Shown here in pieces: positions 24,607-33,492 of a stretch of 64,000 bases of DNA. A program made the position numbers and the translations under genes. The stretch spans positions 2,108,001 through 2,172,000 of the forward strand of contig NZ_CP023067.1 in the NCBI RefSeq assembly GCF_002288525.1. Direction: 5' to 3'. This DNA is from Sinorhizobium sojae CCBAU 05684 (GTDB taxonomy: Bacteria > Pseudomonadota > Alphaproteobacteria > Rhizobiales > Rhizobiaceae). The stretch's first letter is position 1, and each line of letters starts with the position of its first letter. The notes under the pieces were generated by a model, which saw only the letters and a list, made by a program, of their open reading frames with translations, made no database searches and was not told the DNA's origin.

Positions 24607-25401
24607 TCAGACCGCGACCGGCGCCTTGATATGTGAATCGGCCTCGTAGCCGACCAGCGTTAAGTCCTCGGCCTTAAAGGAAAACAGGTCATTGACCGCT
24701 GGGTTGATTTCCATCTTCGGCAGCGGCTTCGGCGTGCGCGCCAGTTGCAGCCGCGCCTGGTCGAAATGGTTGTGGTAGATATGCGCGTCGCCGAGCGTGT
24801 GCACGAAATCGCCGGGCTTGAGCCCCGTCACCTGCGCCACCATCATCGTCAGCAGGGCATAGGAGGCGATGTTGAACGGCACACCCAGGAAAATGTCGCC
24901 GGAGCGCTGGTAGAGCTGGCAGGAGAGCTTGCCGTCCGACACATAGAACTGGAACAGGCAATGACAGGGCGGCAGCGCCATCTCGTCGACAAGCGCCGGG
25001 TTCCAGGCCGAAACGATGTGGCGACGGGAATTCGGATTGGTCTTCAGCCCTTCGATCAGCCGGGCGATCTGGTCGATATGGCCGCCGTCGGGCGTCGGCC
25101 ACGAGCGCCATTGATAACCATAGACCGGCCCCAGCTCGCCATTCTCGTCCGCCCATTCGTCCCAGATGCTGACGCCGTTTTCCTTGAGATAGGCGATGTT
25201 GGTGTCGCCTTTCAGAAACCAGAGAAGCTCATGGATGATCGAGCGCAGATGCAGCTTCTTCGTCGTCAGCACCGGAAAGCCTTCGGAGAGATCGAAGCGC
25301 ATCTGGTAGCCGAAGACGGAACGCGTGCCGGTACCGGTCCGGTCGCCGCGATCGCTGCCGTTGCTCATCACATGATCGAGAAGCTCAAGATATTGCCGCA
25401 T
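24607..25401 (-). CDS. thyA: Thymidylate synthase
   Basis: The 264-residue enzyme methylates dUMP to dTMP using methylene-tetrahydrofolate. It starts [15 protein letters not shown], has [11 protein letters not shown], the catalytic Cys in [32 protein letters not shown], and the C-terminal PVAV. Length equals that of the E. coli enzyme. The start at 25401 was chosen by family alignment; the frame remains open further upstream without meaning. The GST and folA follow on the same strand. Confidence 0.97.
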   Translation of the reverse strand: MRQYLELLDHVMSNGSDRGDRTGTGTRSVFGYQMRFDLSEGFPVLTTKKLHLRSIIHELLWFLKGDTNIAYLKENGVSIWDEWADENGELGPVYGYQWRSWPTPDGGHIDQIARLIEGLKTNPNSRRHIVSAWNPALVDEMALPPCHCLFQFYVSDGKLSCQLYQRSGDIFLGVPFNIASYALLTMMVAQVTGLKPGDFVHTLGDAHIYHNHFDQARLQLARTPKPLPKMEINPAVNDLFSFKAEDLTLVGYEADSHIKAPVAV

Positions 25402-25549
25402 TAGTTGCTCGCCGCCGATTCGTTCCTCTTCAAAATAGGGCGAACTCCGCCAGGAACCAACGGGGCAATGGGTTTTACACCACCGCCGCCTGCGCCGCCG
25501 GAACATCGCCGCCTTCCGGCGATTGGAGGGAGAGATCCTGGAGATGACA

Positions 25550-26092
25550 ATGACGAGCAAGCCTAGCACCCGATTCTTTCCCAACCGGCGCACCGTCTGG
25601 GCACACCAGGAGGAGGGGTCGTTTGAAAACCTGAAGGAAGCTGCGCTGGCGGCCGCGGCGAGCGGCACGGTTGCAAGCCTGGTGACGACGGCCGCGCTGG
25701 CGCTGCTCGCGACATCGGAGGGAAAAAGCGTATTCCAGCCGACCAACGCCACCAGCCATTGGCTCTACGGTGAGCAGGCCGGCCGCGTCAGAAAGCTGGA
25801 CGCGCGCCATACGCTGCTTGGCTATGGCACGCATCATCTGTCTTCGATCTTCTGGGCCCTGCCCTTTGAAGTGTGGCTGGCCTCCGGACGCTCCAAGTCC
25901 CCCGCGACGGTGCTCAGGAAAGCCGCGCTGACTGCGACGCTGGCGGCGCTCGTCGACTATGGCTTTATGCCGAAGCGGCTGACGCCCGGCTGGGAAACGG
26001 TTTTGTCCAGGCGATCGGTCGGCGTGACCTTTGCGGCAATGGCGATCGGCCTTGCGGCGGGCGGCCTGATTTCGCGGAGGCGGCAGCCTTAG
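25550..26092 (+). CDS. Putative membrane protein
   Basis: The 180-residue protein has hydrophobic segments at about 30-58 (Ala-rich), 96-110 and 150-172. It contains a His-rich loop with [21 protein letters not shown] do not recognise a named family; it looks like small rhizobial inner-membrane proteins of unknown role. The ATG at 25550 has GGAG 6 nt upstream; ATG 25544 and TTG 25523 are alternatives. It stands alone next to a group of stress-type small genes. Confidence 0.6.
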   Translation: MTSKPSTRFFPNRRTVWAHQEEGSFENLKEAALAAAASGTVASLVTTAALALLATSEGKSVFQPTNATSHWLYGEQAGRVRKLDARHTLLGYGTHHLSSIFWALPFEVWLASGRSKSPATVLRKAALTATLAALVDYGFMPKRLTPGWETVLSRRSVGVTFAAMAIGLAAGGLISRRRQP

Positions 26093-26145
26093 GCCGGAGA
26101 TGATTTCCTCTCACTGCACCGAGCAGCCCTTCGCAGGGCCCGCGG

Positions 26146-26183
26146 AAAAAGCAAGCACCGCCGTCGCTTGCGGCGGTGCTTGC
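26146..26183 (-). terminator. Terminator of the small-protein operon
   Basis: A 13-bp perfect stem (26151-26163 with 26171-26183) has a 7-nt loop and is followed on the minus strand by T5. It lies 5 nt after the stop of the last gene of the three-gene group. Confidence 0.85.
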
Positions 26184-26187
26184 CCCA

Positions 26188-26406
26188 TCATTTCTCGGGC
26201 CGCCGGTTGGCGGCGTGGTCCTGATACTGCCCGGTCTTCACGGCGTTGCCGTCGAGGCCCCGCGCGTCCGAGTGCTGCTTTTTGTCGCGGTTCGAAAGAA
26301 CGTCGTTTTCACCGAGCATTTCCTGCTGCACCTCGGTCTGCGCCCCGCTTCCCGAGCCCTTGCCCTTGTCGGGCTTGCCGATATTCTTCTTGCTGGCGTG
26401 AGCCAT
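26188..26406 (-). CDS. Small hydrophilic protein (72 aa)
   Basis: The protein begins MAHASKKNIGKPDKGKGSGS and is rich in Lys, Gly, Gln and Asp with almost no hydrophobic residues, so it is probably disordered. AAGGAGAT lies 4 nt before the ATG at 26406. It is the last of three small genes in one direction, followed at once by a terminator. The composition resembles desiccation- or stress-induced hydrophilic proteins, and the group has an EcfG-type promoter, but no function is known. Confidence 0.68.
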   Translation of the reverse strand: MAHASKKNIGKPDKGKGSGSGAQTEVQQEMLGENDVLSNRDKKQHSDARGLDGNAVKTGQYQDHAANRRPEK

Positions 26407-26443
26407 GGCGATCTCCTTTATCCTGACATCCGGATGCGGCCGC

Positions 26444-26686
26444 TCAGCTTCCGGAATCCTTGTGGTGCCTGCTCTCCTGATTTTCACCTCTCAGAATGCT
26501 GCGGTCATCCTCCTCACGGGCATCGGCATGTTCGGTATCGAGGCTTCGCCCCTTGCGTTGCGCCCTGCGTAGGGCGTCGGAGCGTTTCAGCTCCGCCTCC
26601 GCGTCGAAGTCCTTGCCCGCATTGGATGTGTCCTCGCGGCCCTGAATAATGCGCTGCTGCTGTTCATGCGTCTTCCTGCCGACCAT
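26444..26686 (-). CDS. Small charged protein (80 aa)
   Basis: The product starts MVGRKTHEQQQRIIQGREDT and is dominated by Arg, Glu, Asp and Gln, suggesting a helical or disordered soluble protein. AGGAG precedes the ATG by 8 nt. It is the middle gene of the small-protein group, 11 nt after the first and 37 nt before the third. I do not recognise the family beyond similar rhizobial hypothetical proteins. Confidence 0.68.
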   Translation of the reverse strand: MVGRKTHEQQQRIIQGREDTSNAGKDFDAEAELKRSDALRRAQRKGRSLDTEHADAREEDDRSILRGENQESRHHKDSGS

Positions 26687-26697
26687 GGTTGTCGCTC

Positions 26698-26904
26698 CTA
26701 TTTGTTGGTTCGCCCGCGCTGGGCAGGATTTGCGCCACCCTGGGCCGTGGCGTCGTTCGCCACATCACCTTCCACGGTACTGTCGCGCTTCAGGCGCTCG
26801 TAGTCGGAGGGGCTTTTGATGCCCTTTGACTGGCCGATGCCGGGGTCCTGTTTCAGGTCCTTGTCGCTCGGGCGCCGCGTCTTCGGGTGTTTGGATGTGA
26901 TCAT
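26698..26904 (-). CDS. Small hydrophilic protein (68 aa)
   Basis: The protein begins MITSKHPKTRRPSDKDLKQD and contains GIGQSKGIKSPSDYERLKRD, a pattern of small hydrophilic proteins common in Rhizobiaceae. It is strongly charged and probably disordered. GAGG lies upstream of the ATG. It is the first gene behind the GGAAC-N16-GGTT promoter, so it heads a likely general-stress operon of three genes. Confidence 0.7.
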   Translation of the reverse strand: MITSKHPKTRRPSDKDLKQDPGIGQSKGIKSPSDYERLKRDSTVEGDVANDATAQGGANPAQRGRTNK

Positions 26905-26946
26905 GAGACTGCCTCTCTCGCTGTCGGATCTGCCGTCTTGGAGCTT

Positions 26947-26971
26947 AACCGGGGCCGGCGCCTAAAGTTCC
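26947..26971 (-). promoter_or_regulatory. EcfG/RpoE2-type promoter
   Basis: On the minus strand GGAAC (26967-26971) is followed by a 16-nt spacer and GGTT (26947-26950). The alphaproteobacterial general-stress consensus is GGAAC-N16/17-CGTT, so there is one mismatch in the -10 box. It lies about 43 nt before the ATG of the first small gene. Confidence 0.65.
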
Positions 26972-27116
26972 CCGAATGTCCGGGCCGGCAAGGACCCAGC
27001 CGGCCGGCGCCTTCATGCGGTCGAGGCTCTTTCCAGAGGAAACAATCTCAAGCAATCGCAGTTAGGTCCTAGACATCCATGAATGAGACAGCCGGACAGT
27101 TGAAAGGAGGTCAGCC

Positions 27117-27725
27117 ATGAGCGCGACAGGTCTCGACGTGTTCGACAAGACCCTGCAAACCACCAATATTTGGCTCTCCGAAATCATGGAGGACCACGGA
27201 CCCGACCGGAGGGTGGCATGGCACATTCTGAACGTGGTGCTGCGCGCCCTGCGTGACCGCCTGCCCCTGGAAGTGTCCGCCCATCTCGGCGCAGAGCTTC
27301 CGCTGCTCGTGCGAGGGGCGTTTTATGACCAATTCCGCCCCTCGCTCCAGCCGGACAAGACAACCCGATCGCTCGACGACTTCCTCGCGATCATCGCCGA
27401 GGGGATGAAGGACAGCAGGCCCGTCAATCCAGCGGAAGCGGCGAAATCGGTGTTTAAGGTCCTGACGCGGCATATCGACCTTGGCCAGTCGGCAAAGGTT
27501 CGCAATGCCCTGCCGAAGGAGATCCGAGCATTGTGGCCGATAGCGTCGGCGCCGCGGAATAACGGCAGCGAAGGTCTGCTGCGGCCTCTGCGCGTCTCGA
27601 AAGTCGCGCAGGGGCGGTCGGTGCCTGTCATATTCCCGTCAGCCCCCCTTTTCTTGGGGCCCGGAAAGACCTATATGACGGGTGCCGTCTTCGGCGGCTA
27701 TGGCAATAAACGGGCGATGCAATAA
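27117..27725 (+). CDS. DUF2267 protein running into ssrA
   Basis: Residues 1 to about 140 are a DUF2267 domain (LDVFDKTLQTTNIWLSEIME, AWHILNVVLRALRDRLPLEV, LPLLVRGAFYDQFRP). That family normally ends soon after a sequence like LPKEIRALWP, which is present here at about residues 138-147. The frame then stays open for some 55 more residues of different composition and stops at 27725, inside the tmRNA acceptor piece. The natural end was probably lost by mutation, giving readthrough into the ssrA promoter and RNA. AAAGGAGGT precedes the ATG. DUF2267 genes are often stress-induced; only a weak promoter match (GGAAAC-N17-GTTA) is seen. Confidence 0.75.
   Translation: MSATGLDVFDKTLQTTNIWLSEIMEDHGPDRRVAWHILNVVLRALRDRLPLEVSAHLGAELPLLVRGAFYDQFRPSLQPDKTTRSLDDFLAIIAEGMKDSRPVNPAEAAKSVFKVLTRHIDLGQSAKVRNALPKEIRALWPIASAPRNNGSEGLLRPLRVSKVAQGRSVPVIFPSAPLFLGPGKTYMTGAVFGGYGNKRAMQ
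27671..27676 (+). promoter_or_regulatory. Probable ssrA -10 box
   Basis: CTATAT lies about 7 nt before the inferred 5' end of the tmRNA acceptor piece and matches the rhizobial RpoD -10 consensus. The -35 region is not obvious. It sits inside the 3' part of the DUF2267 frame. Confidence 0.45.
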
Positions 27726-28015
27726 ACCCATTGGACCCGGGGGCGGTACCCGGCGCCTCCACCAAAAACCGGTCGTCTCAAGCGCTCGACCGGCTTTTGA
27801 TGGGGGCGAAATAGGATCGACAAGGGCGTAAAGATCGACTTTTTGCTCGGCATTGTACCACCGTTATCGGGCTAAACTTATAGTTGCAAACGACAACTAT
27901 GCTGAAGCACGTCTCGCTGCCTAACGGCGGTGCGACACTTCAAATCAAGTCCTTCCGGGTAGCACCGTAAGGCGGGGTCCGAAGGCACCTGGCAACAGAA
28001 GCCTTCACCTTCTCC
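27683..28015 (+). ncRNA. ssrA: Permuted two-piece tmRNA
   Basis: The acceptor piece comes first and ends with CGCCTCCACCA (CCA at 27762-27764), with a T-arm stem CCGGG/CCCGG just before. A spacer with a 7-bp hairpin (27769-27775 with 27787-27793) is processed out. The coding piece starts GGGGGCG (27802-27808), which pairs with CGCCTCC to rebuild the acceptor stem. The tag ORF at 27886-27924 reads ANDNYAEARLAA then TAA. This circular permutation is the known alphaproteobacterial form. The outer ends (27683 and 28015) are estimates from the usual piece sizes. SspB, the adaptor for this tag, is encoded next. Confidence 0.93.
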
Positions 28016-28197
28016 CCCGCGATGAAATGGTCTATAGATGCTCGAGAATGACTCGCCATAAACGGGCGGGGCAATGGAGCACAGAAAGGCTTCCACGCAT
28101 CGAACCGATGCCGAAGCCGTCTTGAATGGCTGCATGATTCGAGAGTACGACGATCGAGCCATGCCGCACGAAGAGATTGAAGAAAGACGGGGACCAC

Positions 28198-28713
28198 ATG
28201 GGCCAGGACCACATCCGCTACGATATTCTGGCGCAGGACGCGCTTCGCGGCGTCATTCGTAAGGTTTTGGCCGAAGTCGCCGCAACGGGTCACCTGCCCG
28301 GCGACCATCACTTCTTCATCACCTTCCTGACCGGCGCTCCCGGCGTTCGCATCTCGCAGCATCTCAAGGCGAAATATCCCGAGCAGATGACCATCGTGGT
28401 CCAGCACCAGTTCTGGGAGCTCAAGGTTTCGGAGACTGGCTTCGAAATCGGTCTTTCCTTCTCCGACACGCCAGAGAAGCTGGTGATCCCTTTCAACGCC
28501 ATCCGCGGCTTCTATGACCCGTCGGTGAATTTCGAGCTGGAGTTCGACGTGGCCGCCGGCGAAGAGGACGAGTCGGAATCGGCGGAGATCACCGCCTATC
28601 CGGTGAGCGAAACCGACGATGCCCCTGAGGCAAACGTCGACAAGCCCGGCGACGGCCAAAAGGGCGGCGGCGCCTCTGTTGTCTCGCTCGATTCCTTCCG
28701 CAAGAAGAATTGA
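28198..28713 (+). CDS. sspB: SspB, ClpXP adaptor for ssrA-tagged proteins
   Basis: The 171-residue alpha-type SspB starts MGQDHIRYDILAQDALRGVI and has the substrate-binding core FFITFLTGAPGVRISQHLK and EIGLSFSDTPEKLVIPFNAI. The acidic linker (about 115-155) leads to a short C-terminal peptide ending SFRKKN that docks on ClpX. It recognises the tag encoded by the adjacent ssrA gene. The ATG at 28198 is the family start. The DUF4169 gene follows after 17 nt. Confidence 0.93.
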   Translation: MGQDHIRYDILAQDALRGVIRKVLAEVAATGHLPGDHHFFITFLTGAPGVRISQHLKAKYPEQMTIVVQHQFWELKVSETGFEIGLSFSDTPEKLVIPFNAIRGFYDPSVNFELEFDVAAGEEDESESAEITAYPVSETDDAPEANVDKPGDGQKGGGASVVSLDSFRKKN

Positions 28714-28730
28714 AATCAGGAACGAGGGAA

Positions 28731-28961
28731 ATGGCTGGCGACGTCGTCAATCTGCGTCAGTTTCGCAAGCGCCAGGCCCGCGCCGCGAGCGAGAAGCAGG
28801 CTGAACAGAACCGGATCTCCTTTGGCCGTACCAAGGCGGAGAAATCCCTGACGAAAGCCTTGAACGAGAAGGCGACGAAGTCGCTCGATCAAGGTAGGCT
28901 GGAGACCGCTCCGTCGAGGACGCCCGGGAAAGATGAGTCCGACGGAAAAGAGCGGCCCTGA
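28731..28961 (+). CDS. DUF4169 family protein
   Basis: The 76-residue basic protein starts MAGDVVNLRQFRKRQARA, the hallmark of DUF4169, followed by NRISFGRTKAEKSLTKA. It is probably largely helical. The family occurs with sspB and a ribbon-helix-helix protein across Rhizobiales, as here, but has no known function. GAGGG is close to the ATG. It shares the sspB message (17-nt gap). Confidence 0.82.
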   Translation: MAGDVVNLRQFRKRQARAASEKQAEQNRISFGRTKAEKSLTKALNEKATKSLDQGRLETAPSRTPGKDESDGKERP

Positions 28962-29046
28962 TGCAGGCCGCCCCAAGAGTGCGCGGCGGTTTTGCAACCA
29001 CGACATGCATTACCTTTGAATGGCTTTAGGCGCGACGCGCTTATAA
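28962..29046. repeat. Rhizobial intergenic repeat, second copy
   Basis: ATGCAGGCCGCC...GCGGCGGTTTTG..ACCACGACATGCATTACC is related to 8697-8760. It lacks the left arm of the long hairpin and joins a RIME directly on its right side, making a mosaic. Confidence 0.6.
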
Positions 29047-29143
29047 GCCGTGCGTCCTTACGGACGCACAAAGGACGCTGTAGGCCTTTGAATCTACGCA
29101 TCGTGCTTTCCGAAAATCGGGTTCGATTTTCGGGCCGATGCGC
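29046..29143 (+). repeat. RIME element, complete
   Basis: Both palindromes are present: GTGCGTCC-TTAC-GGACGCAC and CGAAAATCGGGTTCGATTTTCG, ending GGCCGATGCGCC. It lies between the DUF4169 and ribbon-helix-helix genes, so a likely common transcript would carry two RNA hairpins. Confidence 0.85.
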
Positions 29144-29240
29144 CAAGCCGCCCGTCCCGAAATGCGATTCTGCAGCAAGGACTTGGCTCCGCTTCCGGAA
29201 TCGGGTTGCGAAGAACTTGAATCAACCTGTGAGGCAAGGA

Positions 29241-29471
29241 ATGATCGCCAAGCATTCGGCGACGCTGCACGGACACCGCACCAGCTTCACCCTTGAAGAC
29301 CCCTTTTGGCAGGAGTTGAAATCGATCGCGAAGAGCCGCGGTATTCCCTTGGCACGGCTGATTGCCGAGATTGACGACAACCGCGACCCGGAGGGCAACC
29401 TCTCCTCCGCGCTTCGGCTCTATGTTCTTGCCTGGGTCAAGAGGCGCGCAGACGCAGCGGGCCCGTCGTAA
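29241..29471 (+). CDS. Ribbon-helix-helix domain protein
   Basis: The 76-residue protein has the RHH_4 pattern: a short strand with GHRTSFTLEDPFWQELKSIA, then SRGIPLARLIAEIDDNRD and a C-terminal helix LSSALRLYVLAWVKRRA. Such proteins are small dimeric DNA-binders in Rhizobiales, usually beside sspB-DUF4169, as here. GAGG lies upstream of the ATG at 29241. It may form the third gene of the sspB operon despite the intervening RIME. Confidence 0.8.
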   Translation: MIAKHSATLHGHRTSFTLEDPFWQELKSIAKSRGIPLARLIAEIDDNRDPEGNLSSALRLYVLAWVKRRADAAGPS

Positions 29472-29488
29472 GCCTGCCGGCGGGCATT

Positions 29489-29583
29489 TACAGCGCCGTG
29501 CGTCCATTTAGGACGCTGCAATTCTTTGAAACTACGCATCGTGCTTTCCGAAAATCGGATACGATTTTCGGGCCGATGCGCTA
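29489..29583 (+). repeat. RIME element, complete
   Basis: ACAGCGCCGTGCGTCC starts the element, AAAATCGGATACGATTTTCG forms the second stem and GGCCGATGCGCTAG ends it. It is followed immediately by another composite palindrome. Confidence 0.85.
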
Positions 29584-29584
29584 G

Positions 29585-29697
29585 ATCACGATGATTTTAA
29601 GGTCGGATCGACCTAAAATCATAAACGTGATCGATTCTAGGAAGTTAGCGCGGGCTGCGGGCGGAAAACCGCGCACAATTTTCCTCATCCCGCGCTT
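29585..29697. repeat. Composite palindrome, full form
   Basis: The left unit is ATCACGATGATTTTAAGGTC with its complement ACCTAAAATCATAAACGTGAT. The right unit is AGCGCGGG...GGCGGAAAACCG...TTTTCCTCAT-CCCGCGCT. A shortened copy occurs at 46493-46562. It lies just after the asmA stop codon on the other strand and could end that transcript. Confidence 0.7.
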
Positions 29698-29700
29698 GCT

Positions 29701-32700
29701 TTATTGAACCGTGATGTCGGGCAACATCTCGAAATTGAGCCCTTGGCCGGCCGGCGGCCCCGCATTCTCCCCAGCGCCCGGCGGCGACAGGACGTCTCCT
29801 CGCTGCACGTCCTCGATCGGCGCCGCCCGTGGCTGAGATGGCGGCAGCTGCCGCATGCGCAGGCGCTCTTCCTCCGCAGCACGCCGTTCTTCAGCCGCCC
29901 GCGCTTCCGCCATGGCCTTCATCCGCGCCGCCTCTGCCGCAGCAGCCTCGCGCCGGCGCTCCTCGGCAATGGCCCGCCGCCGCTCGATCTCTCGCTTCTC
30001 CGCCTGCGCCTTGTAAAGCTGGACCTCCCGGCGCAGGCGCTGCTTTTCGAGCACGTTCGCCTGCAGCCTCTCCACGCGCCGCCGCTCCTGTTCGTAAGCC
30101 CGAAGCGACAGGAAATTCGCCAGATCGGTGACATCTAAGGAGACGCCGGGCGATTTCAGCAGGCCGGCATAGTTGATGCGCACCCGCGGTTCGGCACCGG
30201 CAAGCGCTTCGTCGCCTGGGCCAAAGGCGAGTTCGATCGCACCATTCATGCGCCCGGCCGGAAGGTCGATTGACGCCTCGCCGGTAAGCTTCGCCTTGCC
30301 GTCGGCGGCGGTGACGTTCTGCATCCGGACCGTACCGCCGGCTATGCTGAACGGCACCTTGACGCTTTCGACTACCGACTGCCCGCTGAATATCTCGTTC
30401 TCGGCGACCTTGCGGATGTTATCGGCCGAGATCTGCGTCTTCGTCGCATCGGCCACCGCCATCAGTTTCGGCAACGCCGCCGTATTGATCCCCTTGAGCG
30501 TCACGCCGCTGAAGACTGCCGTTCCCGAGCCGCTTGCCGATTGCGCCATTGCCTGCGGCGTGCCACCCGAGGCTTCCATGGCCACGGCGAGATCGAAGCG
30601 ACCGGTTGCCACCGGCCCGTCCTGCCGCGTCCATCCCGCCGCAGCCAAATCGCCGCCCTTGAGGTCGAAACGCGAGCGCAGGAAGCCCGAGCCGTTGGCA
30701 TTGCCAAGTTGCAGCCGTCCCGTGAGCTTGCCTCCCAGCCAGTCGCCGGTTGCCTCGCTGAGCGCCACCTCCTCGCCCTTCCATTCGAGCTTTCCACTGA
30801 AGTCGGTCACGGCGTCGTAGACGCCCGGCCAGAAACGCCTCGCCTTGACGTTGACGTTGACGTCGAGGTTCGTCCAGGCCGGCTGCGGAACCGGCGCCGT
30901 CGACAATTCGCCGGTGGAGGCATCCTGCACCTGACCGAGAATTGCCTCGCCGATCCAGCCGAAATCGAGCGCATCAAGTGCGAGTTCGCCCTGAGCCTTG
31001 CCCGGCACCCTGCGGTCGATAGACAGGGCTCCGGCAAAGCCGTTGCGGTCGGCCTTGCCTTCAACATTCAAAAGCGTGACGCGCTCCGGGTCGGACGTTA
31101 TTTCCGCCGCCAGCGTCATGGGAAGGCCGCTTCCCATCTGCGGCAGGGCGATTCCCTTAAGCAGGAGATAAGGTTCAAGATCCTGGGTCTGAAGCGTCAG
31201 CTTCCCCTGCCCTTCGAAGAAATGATCGCGGGCGAGATCGACGGTGCCCTTGGCGGCAAGCGACGTCCTTTCCGTGGTGAAGGTCAGCGTGCCGTTGGCC
31301 TTGGTATCGTCCCCGCCCTGCAGCTTCACCGCGAGGATCCCGTTGGCATCCGCGTCGAACGGCAGCGGGTCGAGACCGGCTTGGCCGAGAAGAACCGGCG
31401 TCCTCGGATTCTCCAGCGTCGCCTCCAGCAGCATGTTCCTGCCGGCGAGCGCCTGGGCGACGTCCGGCGCCTGATAGCTCGCGGCGATCTTGCTGCCGTT
31501 GGCCGTGCCGATCACACCGAAGGTAACCGGCGCATCGCCTTCCTTGCTGCCGGCGGTGAGCGTCACGTCGAGAGCTGCGTCGGCGAAATACGGGCCGGCC
31601 TCCATCAGCCGGCGTAGTGCCGGATGGTCGGCCATATGCCGCCCGATCATTTGCAGGAAAGGCGTCATTTCCTCGGCTGCGAGCTTCATCTTTGCCGAAA
31701 TCACCGGCTTTTCGAGACCGCCGCTCATCCGCCCGGAAAAGGCGAGCTTGGCACCGGAAAGCGCTCCGACCGCCACCCGCTCCGCCTGTAGCTGGCCATT
31801 CTTCAGCGTCAGCACCGCCTGAACATCCTCCGCCTCCTCACCGAAGGCGGAAAATCTATCGGCGGAGAGCTCGGCGGCGATCGCATGCTTGAGCAGCGTT
31901 CCCGTCGACGCATCGCCGGCAACGAGCCCGGCTAGCGCCTGTAGTGCCTCCAGGTCGATATGGTTGCCCTTGAGCTGCAGCGACAGCGACGGCTGCTGCT
32001 CCGGGAAGGACAGACGCTCTATCCTGCCCTTCAACGTCGCGGGACCCGCTGCCACCTCAAGGTTCTCGAACTGTTGGAGCGTATCCGTCAGGTTCACGGT
32101 GGCCGCGAAGCCTGCCGATTTCAGCCGGCGTATGGCCGGATCCACCGATCCTGCCAGCCAGTTGGCGAGCCCCGATGGTTGGTTCGAGGCCATGACGATG
32201 TCGCCGCGGAAAGCGCGGTCGTCGCGGAGGTTCAAGCGCCCTTTCGCCTCCAGTTGAGTGCGGCCGGGCAAGAGCGCCACGGCATCGTCGATGATCCATC
32301 CCGCACCATCCGGCCTGACGTCGAGACGCACGTCGCGAACGGTGGTGTCGCCGATGACGATCGCCGGGAGCCTGAGGCTGGCGCGGCCGGGCACCTGCGG
32401 GATCGGGATATCGGCGGCGAACGCCATCATGGTTTCCAGCCGCTGGCGGAGCGATGTCGCCGGATCACGATCGGTTTTGCCATTGCGCCCGGAACTGCCG
32501 ATCCGGCTGACATCGATCTGCTGCCCGTCGGCGATCAGGAGGAATTTCTGCTCCTTGCCGGTATCGAGCGTCGCCTCGCCGGTGACGATATAGGGATCGT
32601 CCGGCGGGCCGATCTCGGAGCGGTATTCCGGCACACGAATGCTTTCATTGGTCAGCTGAAAATCGCCATTGATGCGCAGCGCTCCGCTTGCCTTGACCTC

Positions 32701-33447
32701 GTCGGCAGGACGGTTTTCCGTCAGCGTGAAGCGGCCGGCATAGACCGGCTTGAGATCGACGATCTTGAGCTCGCCGTCGAGCTCGACGCCGAAGGGCCGT
32801 TCGTCGGGCGTCAACTTTGCCCGGAGGCTCAGCACCCCCCTCTCGTCCACTTCATTGGTTGAAAAGGAAAAGCTGCCCGCCTCGCCGTCGAGCACCGCTC
32901 CACCTTCTATCTTCCAGGGGCCGGCGAGCGTGCGCGCCGAAACGTCGGCGGAAAGATCGGTCACCCGGCGCGTACGGCCGGTCTGCTCGTCGACGAACTC
33001 GATCTCGCCATCGACGATCTCGATCTTCTCCAGTGTCACGGTTCTGGCCGGGATCTCCGCTCGCGGGCCACGCGCCCAATCGAGCGTGCCGTCGGGCTGC
33101 AGGCGGATGCGTGCCTTGGGCCGGTCGAGCCGCATGTCGTAAATCAGGGCCTCGCCGCTCAGGAAAGGCGCAAGCTCGGCACTCATTGCGAAATGCTCGA
33201 CCCGGATCAGCGGCTCGCCTCCGTCTGTCGACCCGACACGCACATCGTTGAGCGTCACCGTCGGGAAGGGAATAAGACGCGCGTCGACGCTGCCATGCAC
33301 CACCACGGGCTTGCCCATGATCCGGCTTGCCTCACGCTCGAAATCGGCGCGGAAATTGGTCCAATCGATGAACAGAGGTGCGATCAGCGCCGCAAACAGC
33401 GCGACAACCAACAGGCCGCCAATGATTACGAAGATACGCGCCAGCAC
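29701..33447 (-). CDS. AsmA family protein
   Basis: The 1248-residue protein has an N-terminal membrane anchor (about 5-27) followed by the AsmA signature near FIDWTNFRADFEREASRIMG and a very long repeated beta-groove region. The AsmA_2 block lies near 950-1110. Such bridge-like proteins span the periplasm and are thought to move phospholipids to the outer membrane. The last 130 residues are unusual: a long Arg/Glu/Ala coiled coil (about 1115-1195) followed by a Pro-rich end. It starts 45 nt after the upstream flavoprotein gene and could share its transcript. Confidence 0.88.
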   Translation of the reverse strand: MLARIFVIIGGLLVVALFAALIAPLFIDWTNFRADFEREASRIMGKPVVVHGSVDARLIPFPTVTLNDVRVGSTDGGEPLIRVEHFAMSAELAPFLSGEALIYDMRLDRPKARIRLQPDGTLDWARGPRAEIPARTVTLEKIEIVDGEIEFVDEQTGRTRRVTDLSADVSARTLAGPWKIEGGAVLDGEAGSFSFSTNEVDERGVLSLRAKLTPDERPFGVELDGELKIVDLKPVYAGRFTLTENRPADEVKASGALRINGDFQLTNESIRVPEYRSEIGPPDDPYIVTGEATLDTGKEQKFLLIADGQQIDVSRIGSSGRNGKTDRDPATSLRQRLETMMAFAADIPIPQVPGRASLRLPAIVIGDTTVRDVRLDVRPDGAGWIIDDAVALLPGRTQLEAKGRLNLRDDRAFRGDIVMASNQPSGLANWLAGSVDPAIRRLKSAGFAATVNLTDTLQQFENLEVAAGPATLKGRIERLSFPEQQPSLSLQLKGNHIDLEALQALAGLVAGDASTGTLLKHAIAAELSADRFSAFGEEAEDVQAVLTLKNGQLQAERVAVGALSGAKLAFSGRMSGGLEKPVISAKMKLAAEEMTPFLQMIGRHMADHPALRRLMEAGPYFADAALDVTLTAGSKEGDAPVTFGVIGTANGSKIAASYQAPDVAQALAGRNMLLEATLENPRTPVLLGQAGLDPLPFDADANGILAVKLQGGDDTKANGTLTFTTERTSLAAKGTVDLARDHFFEGQGKLTLQTQDLEPYLLLKGIALPQMGSGLPMTLAAEITSDPERVTLLNVEGKADRNGFAGALSIDRRVPGKAQGELALDALDFGWIGEAILGQVQDASTGELSTAPVPQPAWTNLDVNVNVKARRFWPGVYDAVTDFSGKLEWKGEEVALSEATGDWLGGKLTGRLQLGNANGSGFLRSRFDLKGGDLAAAGWTRQDGPVATGRFDLAVAMEASGGTPQAMAQSASGSGTAVFSGVTLKGINTAALPKLMAVADATKTQISADNIRKVAENEIFSGQSVVESVKVPFSIAGGTVRMQNVTAADGKAKLTGEASIDLPAGRMNGAIELAFGPGDEALAGAEPRVRINYAGLLKSPGVSLDVTDLANFLSLRAYEQERRRVERLQANVLEKQRLRREVQLYKAQAEKREIERRRAIAEERRREAAAAEAARMKAMAEARAAEERRAAEEERLRMRQLPPSQPRAAPIEDVQRGDVLSPPGAGENAGPPAGQGLNFEMLPDITVQ

Positions 33448-33492
33448 CGTGTCACATTCCCATCTGCTCAGGGCCCTATGCGAGCCTCTGCC

